This document shows positions 34,603 to 47,410 of a DNA stretch of 64,000 bases, piece by piece. The notes beneath the pieces were generated by a model. That model saw only the letters and a program-made list of their open reading frames with translations, was not told where the DNA came from and ran no database searches. This DNA comes from Pisolithus tinctorius (Eukaryota > Basidiomycota > Agaricomycetes > Boletales > Pisolithaceae), in contig JANFAH010000030.1 in the NCBI GenBank assembly GCA_024663395.1, positions 1 to 64,000 of the forward strand. The letters are read 5' to 3'. Both the position numbers and the translations under genes were made by a program. Every line of letters starts with the position of its first letter. The stretch's first letter is position 1.

Positions 34603-37600
34603 AGGTAACCAATTTTCATAAGCATTTAGGCTGAAGTTTTTCTACAAATCATCCAAGCTAAAAGCCACTCAGACCAGGTCATCCCAGGGACATCTGGCCA
34701 TGTCCCAGGGCTATTTGCAGTGTGCAGGAGCTGGGATATCCCATAATCCCAGCCCTTTGGTAATATATTTTGGGCTGTCCCATGGCTGCCTTAGGTGTCA
34801 GGGGTCCTCAACTGCAAAAGTGCAGCTCACACCCACATTGGAATGTCAGCTTTCAATCACAAACACATTGCTGTTATGATCATCATCCAGACAATGAGCA
34901 TACCTATCAAACTGGGGGATGGATGAAAACATTACCCTCCCAAAAAACACTTATTATACATATTAAGTGATATATGAAGACTACTGGGCAATGAGTGTGT
35001 TTGTGTGATGCCATCTGCAGAATTGTACAATGTGGATGAAGGTGAACCTGTCAATTACTAAAGGCTAATGGATTCAGAATCCCCCCAATAGTACTGTAAG
35101 TTTGTGTTTGTTACAACAGTCACTCCTCACTAAGATCAGTACTTTTGTTTCCAACTTACAGTTGAGGTACATACATACATAGTATCAAAATGATGCTCTT
35201 GTGGGGGATGAGCATGTGAGTGCCCCACTGGCATAGGATGCTATATGATCTGATTGGCATGGGGCCCCATGCCCAGGACAGTGGGATGCCCCTTGATAGC
35301 TTTGGAGGCCACTGTGGGACATCCCACCCCCCCCCTTCCATAGGCCAGTGGGATGTCCCATGATAGCTTCAGAGGCTATGGTGGGACATCCCATCCCCCT
35401 TCCATAGGCCATTGGGATGTCCCATGGTAGCTTTGGAAGCTACTGTGGGACATCCCACCCCCCTTCCAGAGGTCAGTGGGATGTCCCATGATAGCTTCAG
35501 AGGCTACTATGGGACATCCCATCCCTCTTCCATAGGCCAATGGGATGTCCCATGGTAGCTTTGGAAGCTACTGTGGGATGTCCCACCCCCCCTTCCAGAG
35601 GTCAGTGGGATGTCCCATGATAGCTTCAGAGGCTACTGTGGGACATCCCATCCCCCTTCCATAGGTCAGTGGGATGTCCCATGATAGCTTCAGAGGCTAT
35701 GGTGGGACATCCCATCCCCCTTCCATAGGCCATTGGGATGTCCCATGGTAGCTTTGGAAGCTACTGTGGGACATCCCACCCCCCTTCCAGAGGTCAGTGG
35801 GATGTCCCATGATAGCTTCAGAGGCTACTGTGGGACATCCCATCCCCCTTCCATAGGTCAGTGGGATGTCGAATGATAGCTTCAGAGGCTATGGTGGGAC
35901 ATCCCATCCCCCTTCCATAGGCCATTGGGATGTCCCATGGTAGCTTTGGAAGCTACTGTGGGACATCCCACCCCCCTTCCAGAGGTCAGTGGGATGTCCC
36001 ATGATAGCTTCAGAGGCTACTATGGGACATCCCATCCCTCTTCCATAGGCCAATGGGATGTCCCATGGTAGCTTTGGAAGCTACTGTGGGATGTCCCACC
36101 CCCCTTCCAGAGGTCAGTGGGATGTCCCATGATAGCTTCAGAGGCTACTGTGGGACATCCCATCCCCCTTCCATAGGTCAGTGGGATGTCCCATGATAGC
36201 TTCAGAGGCTATGGTGGGACATCCCATCCCCCTTCCATAGGCCATTGGGATGTCCCATGGTAGCTTTGGAAGCTACTGTGGGACATCCCACCCCCCCCTT
36301 CCAGAGGTCAGTGGGATGTCCCATCATAGCTTCAGAGGCTACTGTGGGACATCCCATCCCCCTTCCATAGGCCAATGGGATGTCCCATGGTAGCTTTGGA
36401 AGCTACTGTGGGATGTCCCACCCCCCCTTCCAGAGGCCAGTGGGATGTCCCATGATAGCTCCAGAGGCTACTGTGGGACATCCCACCCCTCCTTCCATAG
36501 GTCAATGGGATGTCCCATGGTAGGTTTGGAAGCTACTGTGGGACATCCCACCCCCCCTTCCAGAGGCCAGTGTGATGTCCCATGATAGCTTCAGAGGCTA
36601 CTGTGGGACATCCCACCCCCCTTCCATAGGCCATTGGGATGTCCCATGGTAGCTTTGGAAGCTACTGTGGGACATCCCACCCCCTTCCAGAGGTCAGTGG
36701 GATGTCCCATGATAGCTTCAGAGGCTACTATGGGACATCCCATCCCTCTTCCATAGGCCAATGGGATGTCCCATGGTAGCTTTGGAAGCTACTGTGGGAT
36801 GTCCCACCCCCCCTTCCAGAGGTCAGTGGGATGTCCCATGATAGCTTCAGAGGCTACTGTGGGACATCCCATCCCCCTTCCATAGGTCAGTGGGATGTCC
36901 CATGATAGCTTCAGAGGCTATGGTGGGACATCCCATCCCCCTTCCATAGGCCATTGGGATGTCCCATGGTAGCTTTGGAAGCTACTGTGGGACATCCCAC
37001 CCCCCCCTTCCAGAGGTCAGTGGGATGTCCCATCATAGCTTCAGAGGCTACTGTGGGACATCCCATCCCCCTTCCATAGGCCAATGGGATGTCCCATGGT
37101 AGCTTTGGAAGCTACTGTGGGATGTCCCACCCCCCTTCCAGAGGCCAGTGGGATGTCCCATGATAGCTCCAGAGGCTACTGTGGGACATCCCACCCCTCC
37201 TTCCATAGGTCAATGGGATGTCCCATGGTAGGTTTGGAAGCTACTGTGGGACATCCCACCCCCCTTCCAGAGGCCAGTGTGATGTCCCATGATAGCTTCA
37301 GAGGCTACTGTGGGACATCCCACCCCCCCTTCCATAGGCCAATGGGATGTCCCATGGTAGCTTTGGAAGCTACTGTGGGACATCCCATCCCCCCTTCCAG
37401 AGGTCAATGGGATGTCCCATGATAGCTTCAGAGGCTACTGTGGGACATCCCATCCCCCTTTCATAGGCCATTGGGATGTCCCATGGTAGCTTTGGAAGCT
37501 ACTGTGGGACATCCCATCCCCCCTTTCATAGGCCAATGGGATGCCCCATGATAGCTTTGGAAGCTACTGTGGGACATCCCATCCCCCCTTCCAGAGGTCA

Positions 37601-37800
37601 ATGGGATGTCCCATGATAGCTTTGGAAGCTACTGTGGGATGTTCCACCCCCCCCTTCCAGTGGCCAGCGGGATGTCCAATGATAGCTTCAGAGGCCACTG
37701 TGGGACATCCCACCCCCTTTCTTGAGGCCAGTAGCATCTTTCATCATAGCTTTGGAGGTTACTGGGGGCCATCCCCCCAATTCTGCACACTCCTGGTATA
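34603..37800 (+). repeat. Left inverted arm of the 22-kb element
   Basis: Outer unique part 34603-35270, then the satellite array. The outer part matches the reverse complement of 55860-56580. It is interrupted by short indels but clear at GCTGGGATATCCCATAATCCC and ATATATTTTGGGCTGTCCCA. Confidence 0.85.
35272..37770 (+). repeat. Hairpin satellite array, left arm (about 40 monomers)
   Basis: Monomers of about 62 bp each contain a fold-back: GGGATGTCCCA pairs with TGGGACATCCC around a centre that in many copies is itself palindromic (GTAGCTT-TGG-AAGCTAC). An example is 35414-35456. Linkers alternate between CCCCCTTCCAGAGGTCAGT and CCCCTTCCATAGGCCATT types, giving higher-order blocks. One block variant recurs near 35518, 36020 and 36730. 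Copies are highly homogeneous and lack CpG. Confidence 0.93.
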
Positions 37801-37868
37801 TTAAAATATTTCAGATGCCATGGGCACTCATCTAATGAATTTTTCAGAGACATACAAGACTAGCTTCA

Positions 37869-40800
37869 CTATCTACGTGGTCTTTTACTTGGAGATGATG
37901 GGGGATCCATATCCAATACATCTAATTCCCAGTCATCTGCCCATGAGAACTCTGTCAATGACATCTCACTGAACTGTTGGTGATATTCATCTGCAAGAGC
38001 AAATTCCTCAGCAACACACAGCAAGTCATCATCAAGCATTTCATCATCCCCATCATCATTCTCAGATTCCAAGTCCTCCCATCCCACCTCTTCATTTCTG
38101 TCCATGTCCATGGTGAGTGGTGCACAATCCATATTCCTCCATTCTTCAACCCTTGCCTCCCATCTCTCATCAGCACCTCCTGGAAAGTCCCTCATTTTTT
38201 CCTGCCACAAGAGACTCAGACTTGCTAGTGCTGAAGCCCTGTGGTCCAGTTCATATGCAAGATCTGCACCTGATTTTCATTCAATTATCTTAATATATTC
38301 AATGACACAACAGCTCTCTTACCTGCATCCACTCTGCATTTCTCCAGCCGTCTCCATTCCTCTGAGTGCCATTCCATCAAGGTTTTTCTTTCATACAGGA
38401 GCCTCCTTTCCTCCTCCTCACACCTCTTCAGCTCAAGGAGTGACCTGATCCCCAAGCGCACCCTTTCATCAGCTAACCAAGCTGGTGGCAATCCCACAGA
38501 ATCATCCTCAAGACCAATATCCTGCCAGATATCATCATCCACATCTAGTTTGAACAAGCCATCCCTTTGGATCAGTATAGGTGCTATGGCCCCTTGAGGG
38601 GCTTTCCCCTGGCGGATGAGAGCTACCAACTGCAAACACAAATTATTGTAGGAGGTAGAAAGCTTGACAATTCCTGGTTCTCGTCGCCGGACAGATCCTT
38701 CCACATGGATTTGAAGTTTTTTTTCTTCAAAGCAGTCAACCACAAGAGGCAAATGCTTGAGAGCACCACTTACCACTAACTGTCTGTCGGTAAGACCGTT
38801 CTAGTCTCTCTAATTCAAACTTTCGTTGACACAGACGGTCTCGGATACGCTTCTTGATTGCCAATGCATGCATACGCAGCTGAATGCTTTGAATTCAATC
38901 AACTTATAAATCTAGAAGAGGAAGAACCACCAGCCTGAAGAAAGGAACTATTCTGGAGCCTGGAAAGCTCTGCAAGCCCATCTATTCCAAGGCTTGCCCT
39001 CTGTCTTTGTGAAGCTTGCTTGAAATGTATAATCTTTTTGTGACACTCTGCTAACTGTATATTTAAATTTGTCATATCAGCCCCTCCTCGGAGAAGACCC
39101 TTCTCCAGTTCATCTAGTCTAGCTTCATAAGTTTCCAGTGATTTCTGAGTTGCCATCATTTGCATTATAAAATTTTCTGTGGCTTTTGCAGAGTGCCCTT
39201 AAATTACTGTCAGCTCACAGCAAGAGGAATCACTTATACAGGAGGCTTACGAGATGCTGGCTTGGTTTGTACTGAAACCTGAGCCTCCCATTCAGCTTGA
39301 AGTGTCTGAATATTGATTCCAGATTTTCTTAGACCCTTTTTTGCAGAAGTCTTTTTTTCTTGACAGTGGTTCCAGCGCCGCAAAAGCCACTGGCCAACAC
39401 CAGTAAGACTCTTCATGTCAAGATAGCGCACCTGGGAGTCAATAACAAAGAGGCGTTGATGATACTGAATAAAATATTAGCCTGCATTTTGTGACACAAC
39501 TAATTGCATACCCCAGAAACTCGCAGAGATGGTATTAGTGGCTTAATTGAACTCCAAAATCGCTCACAACCCTCTCCATCAGAAAGCCCAAACCCTTCTC
39601 GTTTCCGAGGGTGATAGATGAGCTGGCAAGCCCATTGATGACCAAAGGCATGAAAGACTGATATAGCAAAAGAAATTCGGGGTAGAAATGGCCCAAGGTA
39701 GCCCCACTTTCTGCAGCTCTGTTCAAGCTGACAGCCTATGTCATATAACAGCCCAATGTGAAAATCATCAGGGAGGTGACTGAATAATGATTTGATGAGG
39801 GCAAGTGCATAGTGTTGCTTCTCCCCTGCTGAAGTCATGTTGGCAAGGTGAATAACACGATCATGACGACAGAGTAGGGCCATAACTCCAGTATCTGAAA
39901 AGAATTGGGTACTTGCCTATACCACCATCAGAATATTGCAGACAGGTTAAATGACTAAGCTCACTTTCTGACGTCTCTCATCAGCTGCAGTGAAGGATTC
40001 ATTACAACCCTTGAGGACTGATGGTGGTATCCTCATACCCTGCTCAAACCTATCCTCATCTCCACAATTCTTCTTAGAAGACTGACCACTCCTCTTTTGC
40101 ATTGATGCCTTTGTCCTTCTCAAACCTTCAACCTCACATTCCATAGTATCAATGTCTTCTTGTGACAGAAAAACTGAACCTGTAGGGTTTACTGGGTCAT
40201 CCTGTTGACTTCTTCTACGTTTCTGGGTAAAGCAAGCATCAATGCAAACAATTGCATCAGGATCAGAGGAGCTAGGACCCAAGACTATTTAGTAACATAG
40301 GATTATGTATATGCACCAAGAAACATACCTATTATTATTTTTCCAGTTGCGACTACCAAAGCATAATGGACAACGCTTTCGTAGGTATTCCGAAGGCCAT
40401 GTCCTTGAGCTTGAGACATCTGGAGGGTGGTGAGAGGATGATGGAACTGCAGGGAGGATGTCTGCTGGTGGGGTTGCAGCACTTTCCAAGTGTTGTTGAA
40501 CATATTCATCAACTGAGATTTCCAGGATGCAATACCAGTGGTATGCATTACTAAACCTTCGACGTATACCTTCCTGTAAGTATCATTAGCAAACATCATT
40601 AATAGATATGGATGGAAATAGTTAAAGGCATGCATTGACTTGATAAACACAACACAAGATCAGATCTACAGACATGTGCACATTCATACAACCACAGTGC
40701 AATCATTCATTAGACACAAACAACAAAGTCCCAATAGGTTAGACATACACAAAACCTAGTCTCATAATCACAACATAAACGAAACAGTGGATACAGATAA

Positions 40801-41713
40801 TATAATCAATGGGACAGAATTCAGACACAAACCTTTGTGTCTACCTTGTAGCCCATGCTAGCAAGATGTGCTTCAAGGGACTCGCACCATGCAGAAATGT
40901 TTGGGGGCATGCGCATAAAGACCTGCCTGACCAGACTCAGAAGCTGTAAACTGACAGCAAGGGTTGGCCCCAGTGGCGCAGATGGAAAGTACCCCATCTG
41001 CAGGAGCTGAAGTGCTGCCGGCGCACATGGACAGACGGCGAGATCAACCACTTGCAAACCTGGCACAAGCCATATGTCTAAGTAGAGAGGAAAACATGCA
41101 ATAAAATCTTACCATTGAAACTAACACAGAGAACCTTCAATCGTCGAGAGACGCAACTACACTCTGGGCGCTCATAGTCAACGCGGTGCCGGAAGTTTCT
41201 AGAGAGCCGTCGATATGCAAGATAGGGCTCGATAAGTGAGGGGATGGTTTCAGACGACCACCGCTGCCACTGTCTCATTTTCTTGTGAGCATTGCGGGAC
41301 GGCGAGGATGGCGGGGCAAAAAAGTCATCGTGACTGACATGTAGCCCCTCCGTTAGACAATCCAAATGGGCAGGGGCGAGCTCGTCCTCAGATGGGAGGC
41401 AAGCTCCCGTGAGGGGAGGGGAGTTCGTAGCAGAAGCAGTGCGGGGGGCTGAAGTCCCCTGAGGCGGCTGCGTGAAACTGCGACGCCCAGGCAAAGTGAC
41501 CAGACGTTCAATGGGAAGGTAAAAATTGGCTGTGCCCGGCGCGCGGCGCGGCGGCTCAACCCGGTCATGGTCAACAAGTACTGCTTGACCTCCAGGGGAA
41601 TGCAAGTCGGAGACTGGTACGGGAGGAGGATGACTCCCAGAGGAACGCGAGTCGGAGGTCACGGGAATCGAGGAACGGTGATTCAAAAACTTCCTTGGGC
41701 GACGAAATGACAT
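37869..41713 (-). CDS. KDZ-family transposase (Kyakuja-Dileera-Zisupton), multi-exon
   Basis: KDZ enzymes are RNase H-fold transposases abundant in basidiomycetes. ATG 41713 starts MSFRRPRKFLNHRSS. The N-terminal region has KMRQWQRWSSETIPSLIEPYL and a Cys-rich part (CSCVSRRLKVLCVSF). It is followed across an intron by CPCAPAALQLLQMGYFPSAP (about 41030), typical of the CxC cluster, then KRCPLCFG (about 40370). Catalytic acids fit CIDACFTQKR (about 40240), LLYDIGCQLE (about 39750) and SDGEGCERFW (about 39580). Later exons include PPAWLADERVRLGIRSLLEL (38500) and the acidic tail ending KRPRR at 37869. I see no in-frame stop in the recognisable exons, so it may be intact. Exon joins were not all resolved. 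Confidence 0.85.
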
Positions 41714-41963
41714 CTGGAATGTTGATCAGTTCTCTAGCCAGGGAGAGACGACAATCCAGCAACACCAAGTTGGAGGACTGTGACCAGAACACCTAATTCT
41801 AGTCCGCTGGTCGTCAACACCAAGTCACCACGAGCACGTCCGGTTAGCTGGCAGTGATAGATGAAAGCTGACCTTTTGATACACGATAGGCGAGAACAAT
41901 GACACAGACGAGGGGTGAAATGGATGCAGATTTTACGGTAACTACAAGTACATAGCCACGTAA

Positions 41964-44264
41964 TTATGCTTGTGGGGGACGGGGGGGAAGTGCGGACGAC
42001 GATGCAGATGATAATGCGGATGATGATGGGATTAAGCGGTTATCGCCCAAGCCGTAAATACTGCGAGGATTTTTCGGAATAAGACGGAGGACGATAGGCA
42101 AACGACCGAAGTTATCGAAGAATGACTGCACGTAAAATAACGCAAGCCGTTTTTCCACTGCCCAAACACGCGCCGGTGAGGCTGACGATGGAAGTGAGGT
42201 TCCCAAATCCGGCGGAAACCCTGGCCACGAAGCGAGCAGCATCCGGAACCTCTCGACATATTCCAGCTTCGTTTGGGGTTCTAGTGAGGCCAGACCTTGA
42301 TCCTTAACCGGGAAGGGTTCGGCGAACATGGTAAGCTCCGAATCTCCCGGGAAGATCTGCATAAAAATTTAGTAAATGGATTCTTTTGAGGTGCAAGGCA
42401 AAAACTTACCTGACGGACTTGGTCCAGCCGCTCAGATTCCACATTCGACCAGAGGGCGGGCACCAGCAGACGGTCCAAGGCAACCAGCTCGAAGCGGAAA
42501 TTATGCTCGTACAGGTCCCAGAGAATCTTGCCCTTTGTTGCCGAGTCGATGGTAGCGAGGTCTGCGAGACCAATTGTAATGTCGCGGAACTGCACATGAC
42601 TCGGTACATCATGCTGAACCTTCACGAACTCCGGACCAAAGATATCAGCAGCTTCACGTATTTGGTTCCCAGAAAAACTGATCGAAATGCGGTCAGGAAT
42701 CGTGTTAAGATAATCGCGCCACAAACGGGGAATGACGGGGGACGCATCCGAAGCAGCGAGTCGCGTGATCCAACCTGCTCGGGCCACCAACCAATTCCGG
42801 AGGTACCTCTGCCTCCGCTCCGAGGACTCGCCTCTCATAAATAGCGCGGGGTGAGGGAAAAAATACGCGATTTTGGGCACACTGGCACGAATTCTCTTGG
42901 GGTCCTTGTTGACGTCAGTAAGCGCAGTGTGCCACGAGTAAATGTGAGCGGGGAAGGCAGGATCATCAAAATCCTGCGGCAAGTCGACGTTCGGAGCGGT
43001 GGAAGTCTTGGCCTTCTTCGAACCTGCAGAATTATCTGAGCAGATAGTTGTAAGCGTAAAGATCTCGATCAGTAACGAAACACCCACAAGGACCGCTGCG
43101 ATGTTTAGCCCTATCCGTTCTGACAACTCCCGAGGCGGAGCCGGGCGTGCTGGAACTCGCGGTATTCAAGGCCATTGAGCCGGAGGTTGTGGGAGTCGAC
43201 GCCGCGGGACTTGGTTCTGGCCAGGGCGCCGCAAATTGCTCAAGGCCCACTACTGGAGCTTCGCGGGTGTGGACATGCATAGGATCGCCAGGGTAATACC
43301 ACCTAGCGTTCCACTTGAGCATTTGGCCGACCTCGAATTCATCTGGGGTAGTGATAATGCCTTCCGGGCGTGTAATGTCGACCTCGCGATGTATCTTCAT
43401 ATCCTTTGGCACTAACTCCGGCTTCCAGACTAGCCATACGGGGATGTGTGCTTCAAAAAGTCGCTCGCAGACATCAGGATCCGTGGTAAATGCACCCATC
43501 CAACGCTGTTTTGCATTAAAAAATGGGCCAGAAGGGGGGTAATTTTTATCTCAAGGGAGTCTACCATAGCGTAAATATCCAGACAAAGACATTGGAAGAG
43601 CGCGACTAGGACCACTGTATCACGGAAGGTGAATGGGAGTTGCTATGGAATTGTCAACTATTGAAATATCAGACAACGAGATATCATACCTTCAGACGCA
43701 TGAGAGACCTTCGACATTGCCTAATCCATATGTGCACCCGGAGAGGTCCCTCGTCGTCAGGGTTCTTTGGTGGCCAGTTCTTCGCCCGTTCTTCTAGTCG
43801 TTTATACAAGATCTCTAGATGCTTCCACTTGTCCGGATGAACCCTACCAACCCTGAACGCCGATCCTCTCTCCAAGGCGAAGTCTTCCAGCACATTCCTG
43901 ATGTTCCACCACATCCAAGACCACGTCGGGTCGTCCCGATAGACTGCATGTCGAGGGATACATCCGCCCACATATAACACTCGGCATATAGTTGAGGCCA
44001 CTGGAAACAGTCGATGTGGCCGAATCGGCCGTCGCGGCAGAGCGTGATTGTCTTCCCCTCGAAGAGAAACGGTTCGGGAACGAAGTCGGCATTAGGAGAG
44101 GTGATCCAGTGGTCGTTATATTTCGCGAGAACGCGTGCGTCGAAGGCACCATAATTCCCTGAAAGAGAATGCATTGGTTATGAGCCACATTAGGTTAAAT
44201 AATAGAGCGCACCATCGCCCGGTTGGGTTGCTGCTATGACCTGTTGAGCGCGTTCTTGAGGCAT
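41964..44264 (-). CDS. Unrecognised transposon-associated protein, multi-exon, with a likely frameshift
   Basis: ATG 44264 gives MPQERAQQVIAATQPGD, and an intron (to 44161) joins it to GNYGAFDARVLAKYNDHW. Then come FGHIDCFQWPQLYAECYMWAD, DDPTWSWMWWNIRNVLEDF, PLRVHIWIRQCRRSLMRL (43700), MGAFTTDPDVCERLFEAHIP (43499), further exons to 42281, and the C-terminus PPRPPQA at 41964. I know this as a high-copy family in mushroom-forming fungi but know no function. Between ADVS and YRDDP the frame shifts by one base (about 43950), so this copy may be broken. Upstream exons up to about 44510 (GGTLDDVTPCRGL) are possible. The region is CpG-rich. Confidence 0.6.
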
Positions 44265-44597
44265 ATCGATCCTATAAATGAAATAAGAACTGAAATATGT
44301 AGCGTCTTAGTACGGATTCCACCACAGGGTCAATAAAACGTACCCAGGAGATAAGAGGCATTCGAAGGGGGGAGGAGTTAAATAAAGCAATACGGCTATA
44401 GTAGAATTGTTGAAGCGCGCCCTGGCACCGAGTCGGAGTACCAGCCCACGACATGGAGTCACATCATCCAACGTTCCTCCGACAACACTAGCGTTGCTGA
44501 TATCTGTGAGACCGTCAAGGGGGAGATAAATGAGAAAAAAAGTGGATCACGCACCTACACGGTATATAGAACCTTGTGAAGATTTCATGCACAGATG

Positions 44598-44800
44598 CCG
44601 GGCACACAGTCTTCAACGCCCCGAGTTGCGCTATGCAAGGTAGCGCCTCCACGAAATGGAGTCTCGTCCGCGCGACTGGTACCACGAGCACGCCAAGTTT
44701 ACTGAGATAGGCACCAAACCTATCTCAGCGCTCGAAGGGCACCAAACCCTTCGAATCCTGGCGGAGGAACGCGCCAAACGTTCCTCTCCGCGACACGAAT
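44598..44800 (-). repeat. Multi-hairpin repeat, copy 1 (inverted)
   Basis: Three consecutive stem-loops: CTGAGATAGG / CCTATCTCAG (44702-44728), TCGAAGGG / CCCTTCGA (44732-44754), GAGGAACG / CGTTCCTC (44764-44786). The loops are CACCAAA, CACCAAA and CGCCAAA. The left flank (AACGCCCCGAGTTGCGCTAT and GGAGTCTCGTCCGCGCGAC) is the reverse complement of the flank of copy 2. Confidence 0.85.
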
Positions 44801-45261
44801 TGATAAAAAGAAAGAGGAATAAAGAAGAAACTTACCTGAGGCAATAGCGTGAAGGCGGTCGTGGATTAAGACGCGTGGATCGTTTGAAGGGCTTGCAAAA
44901 GAAGTGCGACAAGTGCAGTGAGCACGTGATCATTACCGCATTAAGTCAGAGCTGACTTAGCACGAGAAATTTGCTGGCGGTGCGCGCGGACTATTTGGTG
45001 GTGGCGGTGCCGTGGGCAACGTTGCGATGCCGCCGGTATGCAGTCAGGTGACGCATGCGGGGCGGGCTAATTGGTGCCTTAACCTAATATATAACATATG
45101 TTGTAATGCCCCCGCGTTCAATTCAAACCAGAGTCCCGGAGGAAATACCGACAAATTAATTGTCATAGGTGTGTACTTAGTAACCAAACATACACAATGT
45201 TGACACGTTCGCACACTTGTTTCCCTTCTCCACTTTCCACTCTCCACTCTCCACTCTCGTC

Positions 45262-45460
45262 GTTAATCCTTCGCCAGGGGAACGCTTGGTGCGTCCCCTA
45301 CCAAGCGTCAGGGGCTTGGTGCCCTTGACGGCTCTCGAAGGCTTGGAGCCTTCGAGAGTCGTCTTGGTATGGATTGGCTGTCGGTCGCGCGGACGAGACT
45401 CCATCTCATGGAGGCAATACTTCGTATAGCGCAACTCGGGGCGTTGAAGACTGCCAGCTT
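45262..45460 (+). repeat. Multi-hairpin repeat, copy 2
   Basis: Stem-loops: ACGCTTGGT / ACCAAGCGT (45282-45308), overlapping an alternative AGGGGaACG / CGTCCCCT; CGTCAGGGGC / GCCCTTGACG around TTGGT (45306-45330); CTCTCGAAGGC / GCCTTCGAGAG around TTGGA (45332-45358). Further on, CTCCAT / ATGGAG forms a fourth small stem near 45400. Confidence 0.85.
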
Positions 45461-45514
45461 TCCTTGGCCACCCTGGAGTCCATCTTTTACTTCCCAAAGG
45501 AGACTCAGCTGTTC

Positions 45515-46295
45515 ACGTTACCCGCTGGTGAGTTCGAGGCTTGCGTCTCCCCTAGACGTTAATCAAGTTTCTCTTCGCTTTCTCAAACTTCCTGATCAAC
45601 GCTACATTCTCTCCGTCACCTGTTAAGGCCGACATTTCTCCTTGGCTGCCTCCATCTCCGCCTTCTTCTGAGACAAGACTTCGTTCACTTTGCCCGCTGG
45701 TGAGTTCAAGGTTTGCGTCTCCCTTCCTTAGCTGATCTCCAATCGTCTTTGTATAGGGACGCTAATCGGGTTTCTCTTGCTCACTTTCTTACTTTCCTGG
45801 TTAAGGCAGTGTTCTCTCCGTTATCTATCAAGGCCGATGGTTTTCCGTGGCTACCCCCAGCTCCCTTGTCCATCTGAGACAGACTCTTTTTTCCTCAATT
45901 TGCCCCCGGTGAGTTCGAGGCTTGCGTCTCCCTTCCTTCGCTGATCTCCAACCGCCTTTGTGTGGAGACGCTAATCAGGTTTATCTTGTTCGCTTTCTTA
46001 CTTTCATGGTCAACGGTACGTTCTCTTCGACATCTATTACGCCAGGGGAACGTTTGGTGCGTCCCCTACCAAGGGCCAGGGGCTTGGTGCCCTTCGCAGC
46101 TCTCAAAGGCTTGGAGCCTTCGAAAGTCATCTTGGTATGGATATACCCTAAACTCTACCTTTTCGTTTCCCGAGGATATTCCGTTCATTTTACAAGCTGG
46201 TGAGTTTGAGGCTCGCTTGTTTCCTCAGTTCCTGATCCCCGATTACTCCTGTGTAGGGATGCTAATTAAGTCTTCCCGTCCTTCCTAGTGTTGTC
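45515..46295 (+). repeat. Irregular tandem repeat with donor-like GGTGAGTTCGAGGCTTGCG
   Basis: The core GCTGGTGAGTTCGAGGCTTG recurs near 45523, 45697, 45906 and 46196. It is usually followed by CGTCTCCC, a GATCTCCAA segment, a GGGACGCTAATC segment and a C/T-rich tract. Units are 170-290 bp, and copy 3 of the hairpin repeat sits between two of them. Confidence 0.75.
46033..46150 (+). repeat. Multi-hairpin repeat, copy 3 (shortened)
   Basis: The same order as copy 2: GGGGAACG-TTTGGTG-CGTCCCC, then AGGGGC-TTGGT-GCCCTT, then AAGGC-TTGGA-GCCTT. It ends after TCTTGGTATGGAT near 46142. Outer stem bases have changed compared with copy 2. Confidence 0.8.
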
Positions 46296-47282
46296 TCCGC
46301 TTCCGTCATGGTGAGCCGCGAACGAGTAAGTGTTTAGCCTTTGCATCTATTCCGTTAGTTATATTCTTTACCTGGGGCGTACAATGATCCGTTTAACGAG
46401 AGTGCAATTACAACATTCCTACAGACCGTGCATGCAGGATTCACCGAGGCGGATCCTACATGTTATTCCATGGCTGCTAACAAATGGGGAAGAAGAACCT
46501 TCTGTTGGAGATCCGCCTATCGACTTACAATATTGTCTGTGTTTCTTTCCCTCTCCCTTCCATTCCTCGTCTCACTATGTGCCAGCCACCCTCACTCGAT
46601 AATGGGCGAAGCATAAGCGCCATCAACCTAAGTGCGTGATTTTCTAACCACTGTCTGATAGCTAACGTTCAAGGGTTATGCAGGCGCTCTAATCACTATT
46701 GTTTCGCATCTCGAATTGAGCGCAGTCGATGCTGCCACCCTTGCTGACATCTTACTTTCGAGATCCCAGCGTGAAGGTGGGCGCTTTTCCAAGACTTTTG
46801 TTCCTTGACAGTAATCATCTCCCATAGCACCATCATTTCCGTCGAGTTCGGCTCCCTCAACGTCGTCATCCTGTCAGGAGGGCACCGCTGCGGTCCCTTT
46901 CCTCCCCTTTTCCCCCATCGGCGTGGAGGTCCCACTCCCCCCGTATCAATACATCTGACGTCCGCCGACACCCCTGACTCCGCCACTGTTCTCGTCCGCG
47001 GACATCCGGATGTGGAACCAAGTGATCCGTCCCTGGCGGACGAGTGTTGGCATACTTCGACCAGAGTATTTTTCAGGTGACCCTGTAAACATACCTGTTT
47101 TGTATAAAGCTTTGCTTTTTTATTTTTTATTTGGCTCAAGTGTAACCAACAACACGACTACTAACGGATTTTCTACCTGGTGCAGGTAAGTGGAGATATC
47201 GCAAATACAAAGGTTTCAAGATCGGGACCCTTTCATCATGTACGTGTTGTTACTGACCTGCATCCGTTCTCGCCCCTACCGT

Positions 47283-47410
47283 TTGGCGCGGTTGTCCACA
47301 AGAGTTGAGGGCTTGGCGCCCTTGGGGGTTTGGAGCCTTCGAAGGTTCTCGTCGATTGCGTCTACGAGACCCTCGGGAACAGAGTCATGGCATCGTCCGA
47401 GCCTTTCCGT
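47283..47410 (+). repeat. Multi-hairpin repeat, copy 4 (degenerate)
   Basis: Contains AGGGC-TTGGC-GCCCT (about 47308-47322) and a weak GGTTTGGAGCC. It is less well paired than the other copies. Confidence 0.55.

Noticed and set aside
37084..37422. Open frames of 60-170 codons across the satellite arrays (also 52506-55589, both strands)
   Set aside because: They follow the monomer period, exist on both strands, and arise because the hairpin monomer lacks stops. No start context or splice pattern supports genes.
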